Shown here piece after piece: positions 1-4,641 of a stretch of DNA of 5,182 nt. The notes under the pieces were generated by a model that searched no databases, had not been told where the DNA came from, and saw only the letters and a program-made list of their open reading frames with translations. Origin of the DNA: Acidobacteria bacterium RIFCSPHIGHO2_01_FULL_67_28 (lineage in GTDB: Bacteria > Acidobacteriota > Terriglobia > Acidiferrales > 2-02-FULL-67-57). The stretch lies in contig MEKM01000185.1 of the NCBI GenBank assembly GCA_001766965.1, positions 432 through 5,613 on the forward strand. The letters run 5' to 3'. The position numbers and the translations under genes are program-made. The first letter of the stretch is position 1. Each line of letters starts with the position of its first letter.

Positions 1-500
1 ACCCCGGCCCCGCCGCCTACGGCGTGGTCTTCGCAGACGCCGGCGGTAAGGGGCTGACGCACCTCTCGGGGCGGCTCGGCCGCGCCACTAACAATGTCGC
101 CGAGTACCGCGCCCTGCTCGTGGCTCTCACCTACGCCCGCACCGAAGGCTGGCGGGCGCTGCGCGTGCGCACCGACTCGGAGCTCTTGGCGAAGCAGCTC
201 CTGGGTGACTACAAGGTGAAGAGCGCCGACCTGAAACCGCTCTATGACGAAGCGCAGCGGCTGATTGCCTCTTTCATCTACTTCGCCATCGAAGCCGTCC
301 CTCGCAAGCGGACGCGCGCGGCCGACAAGCTCGCCAACGCGGCGCTGGACAGGCGACCCCTCGGCCCACGGCCTCGGGGCAAGCCAGCGACTATTGCCAT
401 CCGCGCTGTTTACGAAGGCGGCGTCCTCAAGCCGCTCGAGCCTCTCGACCTTGCCGAGGGCGAGGAAACCCTGCTCATCGTCCGGCCTCGGAAAGCGTAG
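1..500 (+). CDS. rnhA: RNase HI-family protein with C-terminal DUF104-like domain (5' end cut by window)
   Basis: RNase HI cleaves the RNA strand of RNA:DNA hybrids in the cytoplasm. The reading frame is open from base 3 to a TAG at 498-500, giving 165 visible residues. The first ones, PGPAAYGVVF, match the family's NPGP-A-GYG strand, so the true start and the first catalytic Asp lie left of the window. The GTG at 24 is internal to this strand and is not the start. Numbered from that GTG, the other acidic catalytic positions are present: E27 in NNVAEYRAL, D51 in RTDSELL and D101 in AADKLANAALD. After a Pro/Arg/Gly linker (about 112-121), residues 122-158 read like a DUF104 (AF2212-like) domain: an AVYEGGVLKPLEPLDLAEGE core and a hydrophobic last strand. 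DUF104 is usually a small free-standing protein, sometimes described as an antitoxin-like partner. The RNase H call is firm, the DUF104 call is by motif memory, and the role of the fusion is unknown. The symbol denotes the family. Confidence 0.88.
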   Translation, partial: PGPAAYGVVFADAGGKGLTHLSGRLGRATNNVAEYRALLVALTYARTEGWRALRVRTDSELLAKQLLGDYKVKSADLKPLYDEAQRLIASFIYFAIEAVPRKRTRAADKLANAALDRRPLGPRPRGKPATIAIRAVYEGGVLKPLEPLDLAEGEETLLIVRPRKA

Positions 501-544
501 CGGCGGGCTTGCCCTGTGGCGCGCCGAAGGGTCTATCCCATATT

Positions 545-561
545 GGCGGCGTAAAGCCGCC
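545..561. repeat. GGCGGC-GTAAA-GCCGCC palindrome, possible dispersed intergenic repeat
   Basis: The arms are perfect 6-bp complements (545-550 and 556-561) around a GTAAA loop. The sequence continues as TCTACATTATGCG. From memory, similar GCGGC-TAAA-GCCGC-plus-CTACATT strings recur between genes in Acidobacteria and some other GC-rich phyla, so this may be one copy of a REP-like element. There is no T-run after it, so it is a poor intrinsic terminator. The palindrome is seen directly; the repeat-family membership is an inference. Confidence 0.5.
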
Positions 562-609
562 TCTACATTATGCGAAGGAAGGTAGGGGGGTAGGGCGGGG
601 AGCGAGGAG

Positions 610-630
610 AAACGCGTGCACAACGCGTTT
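610..630. terminator. Candidate bidirectional hairpin between convergent genes
   Basis: AAACGCGT (610-617) and ACGCGTTT (623-630) are perfect 8-bp complements around a 5-base loop. The A/T ends of the arms give a short U-run leaving the hairpin on either strand (TTTG on +, TTTCTCC on -). The site sits between two converging genes, 110 bases after the RNase H stop and 70 bases after the leftward gene's stop. The U-tract is short, so this is either a weak intrinsic terminator or a 3'-end-stabilising structure. Confidence 0.45.
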
Positions 631-700
631 GTTACGCATTTCCGGGCAAATGGGAACAGGTGTGGCGGAGGGTGGCGACGCGGATCTTGGACCGGCTAGG

Positions 701-1393
701 CTACTCTTTTTCAGCCTGCTTCAGCTTTTCCCTGATTCTTTCTTCTACGTTGTCCCACCCGTCGCAAGGGGCAGGAAGTATCCAGTAGTCTTCTTCTCCA
801 TCAGAATCCCAGCCTACCTGTTCAGGACCAAAGACTAGGAGGGTTCGAACGTATTTGCCGTCCTTGTTTGCAAATGCCAAGAAAGTATCGCGATACGTTT
901 CCCACGACATCTTTCGTTCGTGAGACTTGAAATAGATCCGGGCAATGTCTTCTGCTTGTTCAGGGGGAATGTCCAGTATGTAGTAAGCGTACGAGCCAAG
1001 GTTGCGAAGATGGGCATCCGGATATGGTGCCACCGAATACACACCCTCTTTGAGTTGGCAGTACCGCGGATTATCCGAGTCAGCAGCCTGTTGGGCGCTA
1101 TGGGAGTCCAGCCACAACTGAAAGCGATTCTCTGATGCACGGAGCCCCAATTTTAAGTCTCTTTCTCTCGGAGCACCCCAGACTGCACCCACTTTCCAAC
1201 ACCCCTGGAAAGCTCCAATAGCAGCGAGGTCTGACTGGGGGCAGTGTAGCGATTCGAACATTTGTCGCATGTTTTCTGTCTGCGTTTTTTCTGGTGCGGT
1301 TTCCTGCTTTTCCTGACCAAGAAGCAGTGGCAGGCAGAATTGGGCAGCTATCACGGCTGCAAGAAACGCTGCATAGCTTATGTAATCCCGCAT
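701..1393 (-). CDS. Hypothetical exported protein, downstream of mqnC
   Basis: I do not recognise this family. The 230-residue product begins MRDYISY followed by a hydrophobic stretch at about 8-25, then a polar Gln/Glu/Lys/Thr-rich linker (27-42). This fits a signal peptide or N-terminal membrane anchor with the rest outside the cytoplasm. C20 is preceded by Phe, so it is not a good lipobox. The predicted exported part has four Cys (51, 65, 112, 210), an even number that would allow two disulfides, and many aromatic residues. The C-terminus (214-230) is a charged helix. The ATG follows the mqnC TGA by one base (TGAAATG) with no visible Shine-Dalgarno, so translation is probably coupled to mqnC. 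GC is about 45-55% in sampled stretches, against about 65-70% in the flanking genes, which suggests recent acquisition or relaxed selection. The start is supported by the signal-like N-terminus. Nothing in the sequence gives a function. Confidence 0.72.
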   Translation of the reverse strand: MRDYISYAAFLAAVIAAQFCLPLLLGQEKQETAPEKTQTENMRQMFESLHCPQSDLAAIGAFQGCWKVGAVWGAPRERDLKLGLRASENRFQLWLDSHSAQQAADSDNPRYCQLKEGVYSVAPYPDAHLRNLGSYAYYILDIPPEQAEDIARIYFKSHERKMSWETYRDTFLAFANKDGKYVRTLLVFGPEQVGWDSDGEEDYWILPAPCDGWDNVEERIREKLKQAEKE

Positions 1394-1394
1394 T

Positions 1395-2438
1395 TCAGTT
1401 GTAGCGCAGGAAATACGTGCGGTAGAGAGTGTCGCGCTTGGCGGGGATGAAGCCGGCGTCGGCGATGATGCGGCGGAGCTCGGCTTCGTTGGTGCGGTTG
1501 GTGCAGCCGGCGGCCGCGACCACGTTCTCTTCGATCAGGATGCTGCCCACGTCGTTGGCCCCGAAGCGCAGGCCGATCTGGCAGACCTTGATGCCGGGCG
1601 TGAGCCAGCTCGATTGCAGGTTCTGGATGTTGTCGAGGTAGAGCCGCGAGATGGCGAGCGTCTTCAGGTAGTCGACCGCCGTGGGCGGCTCGGGGATGAC
1701 GCGGCCGAGCGCGGTGTGCTCCGGCTGGAACATCCAGGGGATGAAAGCGGTGAAGCCGCCGGTCTCTTCCTGAATCTGCCGCACCGTCTCCAAGTGGTTG
1801 ACCCGGTGCTCGAAGGTTTCCCCGCAGCCGAACATCATGGTGGCGGTGGTGCGCAGCCCGAGCCGGTGGGCGGTACGGTGGACTTCGACCCACTCGCCCG
1901 CGGTGCACTTGAGGCGCGAGATGCGCCGGCGGACTTCGTCGTCGAGGATTTCCGCGCCGCCGCCGGGAATGGAGTCCATCCCGGCCTCGTGCAGGCGCCG
2001 GATGGTCTCGGCGAGCGTGAGCCCGCTCAACTCGGCGATGTTCAAGACTTCCGGGGCGGAGAAGCAGTGGAGGTGCACCTGCGGGTAGCGCCGCTTGAGC
2101 GAGTGCAGCAGGTTTTCGTAGTAGTCAATCTTGAGCTCCCGGTGCAGCCCACCCTGGAGCAGGATGCCGGTGCCGCCGAGCGCGAGGGTCTCGTCGATCT
2201 TGCCGTAGATGGTGTCGAGGTTGAGCAGGTAGCCTTCCGGCGAGCCCATCGGCCGGTAGAAGGCGCAGAAAGAGCAGTACTCGGTGCAGAAGTTGGTGTA
2301 GTTGATGTTGCGGTCGATCTGGTAGGTGACGACGTTTTCCGGATGCAGCCGTCGGCGCACCTGGTCGGCGGCCTGGCCCAGGCCGACGAAGTCGTCCGAG
2401 CGGAAAAGCTCCAGCGCTTCTTGGCGTGTGATGCCCAT
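1395..2438 (-). CDS. mqnC: Cyclic dehypoxanthinylfutalosine synthase (radical SAM)
   Basis: MqnC converts dehypoxanthinylfutalosine to its cyclic form, a step of the futalosine pathway to menaquinone, using S-adenosylmethionine and a [4Fe-4S] cluster. The 347-residue length is normal for the family. The cluster motif is CTEYCSFC (C51, C55, C58), preceded by the NINYTNFC strand typical of the MqnC/MqnE group. LLQGGLH (93-99) begins the glycine-rich SAM-binding part. SIPGGGAEIL (156-165), MMFGCGET (201-208) and GANDVGSILIEENVV (293-307) follow. The GANDVGS-IEENVV form and the close match to MqnC proteins argue against MqnE and CofH/CofG, the nearest relatives. The ATG lies 2 bases after the mqnA stop. 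A GGAG within the mqnA tail is 11 bases upstream, longer than ideal, so coupling to mqnA translation is likely. The gene ends TGA, then A, then the ATG of the next gene. Confidence 0.95.
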   Translation of the reverse strand: MGITRQEALELFRSDDFVGLGQAADQVRRRLHPENVVTYQIDRNINYTNFCTEYCSFCAFYRPMGSPEGYLLNLDTIYGKIDETLALGGTGILLQGGLHRELKIDYYENLLHSLKRRYPQVHLHCFSAPEVLNIAELSGLTLAETIRRLHEAGMDSIPGGGAEILDDEVRRRISRLKCTAGEWVEVHRTAHRLGLRTTATMMFGCGETFEHRVNHLETVRQIQEETGGFTAFIPWMFQPEHTALGRVIPEPPTAVDYLKTLAISRLYLDNIQNLQSSWLTPGIKVCQIGLRFGANDVGSILIEENVVAAAGCTNRTNEAELRRIIADAGFIPAKRDTLYRTYFLRYN

Positions 2439-2440
2439 CC

Positions 2441-3331
2441 TTAAAGGAACTCCAGCGGCCTCGCCCGTTCAATCAAGCCCAGCTCGTGCGCGAACCGGTA
2501 GAATGATTCTAATGCGGCGCAGTGCGGGGCGTCCAGCCGGTACTGAATGGAGTGCTGCAGGTAGCGCTCGAGCTGCCCGCCGGGCAGCTCGAGCCGGGCC
2601 GCGGCGGCGCGGGCGATCTCGCGGAGGTGCGCCAGGCCATCGTCGCGCGAGCGCTGGAAGTCGCGCGTGAGCGTCCGCGCCGCCTGGGGCGTGCGCACGC
2701 GCTCGGCTCGCACCGTCCAGAAGGCGAAGACGAACGGCAGATTTGTCAGTCGCCACCATTCTTCGGCAAGATCGTAAATATGCAGGTTTGAGACGCCCGA
2801 TGCTCCCGCGTACGGCGCGTGCAGCAGGAATTGGAGCGCCGGGTCGCCGATGAGCAGGGCGGCGTCGGCCTGCTCGAGCATCCGCGCGAGGTCGGGCGCG
2901 GCTTCGACGTACTCGGGCTCGGTTTTCCAGTGGCGCGCGAAGAGAATCTTCACAAGCGCCGCCGAGGTGCGCGAGCCCGCGTCCAGCGCCACGCGCCGCG
3001 CCTTGCGCGCCGGGCCTTTGCTTACCAGCAGCACGCTTTCGACTTTCCGCTCGCTGGCGATGGCGACGTGCGGGATCAGTTTCAGCCCCGGGATGGTCTG
3101 GTACTCGATGGAGGGAAGGATGCCGACGTCGGCCCGGCCGGTGCGCAGCGCCTCGGCGCACTCGGCCGGGGTCGCGTAGCTCAACTCATAGCGCTTTCTC
3201 GGGTCGTGCTCGAGCCCCCAAACGAGCGGTGCCGTGTTCAGATACCGCACCACCGACACCCGCAACGGGCGCGCGGGCAGCAGTCGGCGCGGGCGGAAGG
3301 GTGGCCGGCGTCTCTCTCGAATGGGACTCAT
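2441..3331 (-). CDS. mqnA: Chorismate dehydratase
   Basis: MqnA dehydrates chorismate to 3-[(1-carboxyvinyl)oxy]benzoate, the entry step of the futalosine menaquinone pathway. It has a periplasmic-binding-protein-like fold but acts in the cytoplasm. The 296 residues show the expected family blocks: LRVSVVRYLNTAPLVWGLE (23-41), a GRADVGILPSIEYQ segment (65-78), ALDAGSRTSAALVKILF (115-131), ALLIGDPAL (158-166) and a TNLPFVFAFW segment (196-205). The first 22 residues are an Arg/Pro-rich extension not needed for the fold. Family members usually start just before the RVS strand, so a TTG at 3265-3263 is an alternative start. ATG at 3331 is kept because it is the only ATG near, although the GGAG before it is directly adjacent to the start, which is closer than usual. 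It is the first gene of a run with mqnC. Codons for residues 246-256 form a perfect palindrome (separate entry). Confidence 0.93.
   Translation of the reverse strand: MSPIRERRRPPFRPRRLLPARPLRVSVVRYLNTAPLVWGLEHDPRKRYELSYATPAECAEALRTGRADVGILPSIEYQTIPGLKLIPHVAIASERKVESVLLVSKGPARKARRVALDAGSRTSAALVKILFARHWKTEPEYVEAAPDLARMLEQADAALLIGDPALQFLLHAPYAGASGVSNLHIYDLAEEWWRLTNLPFVFAFWTVRAERVRTPQAARTLTRDFQRSRDDGLAHLREIARAAAARLELPGGQLERYLQHSIQYRLDAPHCAALESFYRFAHELGLIERARPLEFL
2566..2594. repeat. Perfect 14-bp-arm palindrome inside mqnA
   Basis: Bases 2566-2579 (GCTCGAGCTGCCCG) and 2581-2594 (CGGGCAGCTCGAGC) are exact reverse complements separated by one base, C2580. The DNA encodes R246-LELPGGQLE-R256 of MqnA near a helix-turn-helix-like stretch of the protein. 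The dyad is far longer than the others seen in the window's coding DNA. In mRNA it would fold into a very stable GC-rich hairpin, though with a one-base centre some inner pairs must open to form the loop. Confidence 0.8.
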
Positions 3332-3352
3332 CTCCAGATGAACTACGCTCGG

Positions 3353-3369
3353 GCGGCTTTCCCAGCCGC
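3353..3369 (-). other. Hairpin in the predicted mqnA leader
   Basis: On the mqnA strand GCGGCT and AGCCGC are perfect 6-bp complements around a GGGAA loop, ending about 21 bases before the ATG. It could affect ribosome access to a start that already has a poorly spaced Shine-Dalgarno. It also resembles the GCGGC-AAA-GCCGC palindrome at 545-561, so it may simply be another degenerate copy of the same repeat. There is no U-run, so it is not a terminator. Confidence 0.42.
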
Positions 3370-3382
3370 AACGAAAAGGGTC

Positions 3383-3412
3383 ACTCTAGCACCGGCGGGT
3401 TGCCTCTTTCAA
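3383..3412 (-). promoter_or_regulatory. Candidate sigma-70-type promoter for mqnA-mqnC
   Basis: Reading leftward, TTGAAA (3412-3407, 5 of 6 matches to TTGACA) is followed by an 18-base spacer and TAGAGT (3388-3383, 4 of 6 to TATAAT). The spacer ends in TGC, so the -10 box has the extended TGn form. Transcription would begin near 3376, leaving a leader of about 45 bases that contains the hairpin at 3353-3369. The match is by consensus only; no start site is known. Confidence 0.38.
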
Positions 3413-3432
3413 TCCGCCGCGCGAACGTTACC

Positions 3433-3462
3433 TTGACAAAGATGCGGCACGACGGCTAGTTT
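3433..3462 (+). promoter_or_regulatory. Candidate sigma-70-type promoter for dprA-topA
   Basis: TTGACA (3433-3438) is a perfect -35 box. An 18-base spacer leads to TAGTTT (3457-3462), only 3 of 6 matches to TATAAT. A start of transcription near 3469 would put the dprA ATG at 3478 only about 9 bases into the mRNA. That fits the lack of any Shine-Dalgarno before the gene and argues against the in-frame TTG at 3466 as start. Confidence 0.38.
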
Positions 3463-3477
3463 CACTTGACCTTGACG

Positions 3478-4641
3478 ATGGCACAGGGACTCGAACGCTA
3501 CACCTACTGGCTGGCGGTGGGGCTGACGCCGGGCATCGGGGCGCGCCTCTCGGCCGAGCTGCTCAAGCGCTTCGGCGCGCCGGAAAAGATTTTCTCCGCC
3601 TCGAAGGCCGAGCTCGAGGCCTGCGGGCTGCCGGCGCCGGTGGCGCAGACCATCGTCTCGCGCAGCCCGCTGCAGGCGGCCGAGCAGGAGCTCGAGAAAG
3701 TCCGGCAGCTCGGCGCGCGGCTGCTCGCCTGGGACGAGCCCGACTACCCGCGGCTGCTCAAAGAGATCTATGACCCGCCGGTCCTGCTCTACGTGCGCGG
3801 CGACGTTTCTGTTCTCTCCAACCATTGTGTCGCCATCGTCGGCTCGCGCACGCCCACGCCGTACGGCGGGCAGGTGACCGAGCGGCTGGCGGAGGAACTG
3901 GCGGCGCGCGGGCTGACGGTGGTGAGCGGGCTGGCGCGGGGGATTGATTCGGCCGCGCACCGGGGCGCGCTCAAGGTGGCGGGCGGCAAGACCGCCGCCG
4001 TGCTCGGCTGCGGCATCGACGTGGATTACCCGAAGGAGAACAAGAAGCTGCGCGCGCAGATTGAAGCGAACGGCTGCCTCCTCACCGAATTCCCCATCGG
4101 CCTGTTTCCCGCGCCGCAGAACTTCCCCATCCGCAACCGCATCATCGCCGGGCTGGCCTGGGGCGTGCTGGTGGTCGAAGGCGGGCGCTACTCGGGCTCG
4201 CTCATCACCGGGCGGCTGGCGATGGAGTACAACCGCCAGGTCTACGGCGTCCCCGGCAACATCACCAACCCGAAGAGCAGCGCCCCCAACACCCTCATCA
4301 AGCAGGGGGCGAAGCTGGTTGAAACCTGGGAAGACGTCGTCGAAGAGCTGCCCACGCCGGTGCGGAGCGAGATCCTGGAGCGGCTGGCGGCCAGCGCTCC
4401 CGCGGAGCAGAAAGCCCTGCCGCTGACCGAGAATCTCTCGGCGGCGGAGAAGGGCGTCTACGCCATCCTGAAAGTGGACGAGGCGCTGCACGTCGACCAG
4501 GTGGTCGAAGCCACCGAGATGAGCTCTTCGGACGTGCTGGCGGCGCTGTTCGATCTCGAGATGAAAGGACTGATCCGGCAACTGCCGGGGAAGTTCTTCC
4601 TGCGGGTGCTGCCCGCCAGCGTGGGGTCGCGGACCGCCTAG
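3478..4641 (+). CDS. dprA: DNA-processing protein DprA (Smf)
   Basis: DprA binds single-stranded DNA taken up during transformation and loads RecA on it. It is also widespread in bacteria not known to be competent. Numbering from the ATG (387 residues): an N-terminal helix-hairpin-helix-like region (about 8-60, with LTPGIGARLSAELLKRFG); the DPPVLLYVRGD lead-in (99-109); then the Rossmann-like core with AIVGSRTPTPYG (119-130), SGLARGIDSAAHRGAL (150-165), LGCGIDVDYP (176-185), a TEFP segment (203-206), NFPIRNRIIAGLAWGVLVVE (215-234), SGSLITG (239-245), VPGN (258-261) and NTLIKQGA (271-278). A winged-helix domain (about 317-375, AEKGVYAILK to KFFLRV) closes it. A TTG at 3466 would add four residues (MTLT), but ATG fits the family better and lies after the predicted transcription start. 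No Shine-Dalgarno is visible. The TAG stop abuts the topA ATG with no gap, so the pair is probably cotranscribed and coupled. Confidence 0.95.
   Translation: MAQGLERYTYWLAVGLTPGIGARLSAELLKRFGAPEKIFSASKAELEACGLPAPVAQTIVSRSPLQAAEQELEKVRQLGARLLAWDEPDYPRLLKEIYDPPVLLYVRGDVSVLSNHCVAIVGSRTPTPYGGQVTERLAEELAARGLTVVSGLARGIDSAAHRGALKVAGGKTAAVLGCGIDVDYPKENKKLRAQIEANGCLLTEFPIGLFPAPQNFPIRNRIIAGLAWGVLVVEGGRYSGSLITGRLAMEYNRQVYGVPGNITNPKSSAPNTLIKQGAKLVETWEDVVEELPTPVRSEILERLAASAPAEQKALPLTENLSAAEKGVYAILKVDEALHVDQVVEATEMSSSDVLAALFDLEMKGLIRQLPGKFFLRVLPASVGSRTA

Larger units (their letters stand above)
501..700. other. Convergent intergenic region
   Basis: This 200-base gap separates the 3' end of the RNase H gene from the 3' end of the leftward hypothetical gene, so it should hold termination signals for both directions. 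It contains two perfect inverted repeats (545-561 and 610-630) and a G-rich run at 581-600, all listed separately. Open frames crossing it have no family resemblance and run antisense into the neighbouring gene, so I see no gene here. Confidence 0.6.
3332..3477. promoter_or_regulatory. Divergent mqnA / dprA intergenic region
   Basis: This 146-base gap must hold the promoters for the leftward mqn run and the rightward dprA-topA pair. A candidate promoter is seen in each direction, with the two -35 boxes 20 bases apart back to back. The spacer between them contains the palindrome AACGTT (3424-3429). I see no tRNA, riboswitch or small gene in it. Confidence 0.6.

Noticed and set aside
24..26. 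GTG as the start of the RNase H gene
   Set aside because: The frame stays open to the window edge and the upstream codons encode PGPAAYG, part of the conserved first strand, so the start lies outside.
509..838. 109-codon open frame on + across the convergent gap
   Set aside because: It crosses both hairpins and the G-rich run and then runs antisense into the hypothetical gene. It has no recognisable domain.
1331..1336. Lipoprotein signal at C20 of the hypothetical protein
   Set aside because: Phe directly before the Cys does not fit the lipobox, which needs a small residue there.
2370..2384. GGCCTGG-C-CCAGGCC inverted repeat in mqnC
   Set aside because: Seven-base arms are expected by chance in GC-rich coding DNA, and the codons encode an ordinary LGQAA stretch.
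1614..2444. 276-codon open frame on + opposite mqnC
   Set aside because: It is the antisense shadow of a strongly conserved gene in GC-rich DNA. The product is rich in Val, Glu, Gly and Arg with no family resemblance, and mqnC motifs fully explain the region.
3466..3468. TTG as the dprA start
   Set aside because: It adds only MTLT, has no Shine-Dalgarno, and lies at or upstream of the predicted transcription start. The ATG at 3478 fits the family N-terminus.
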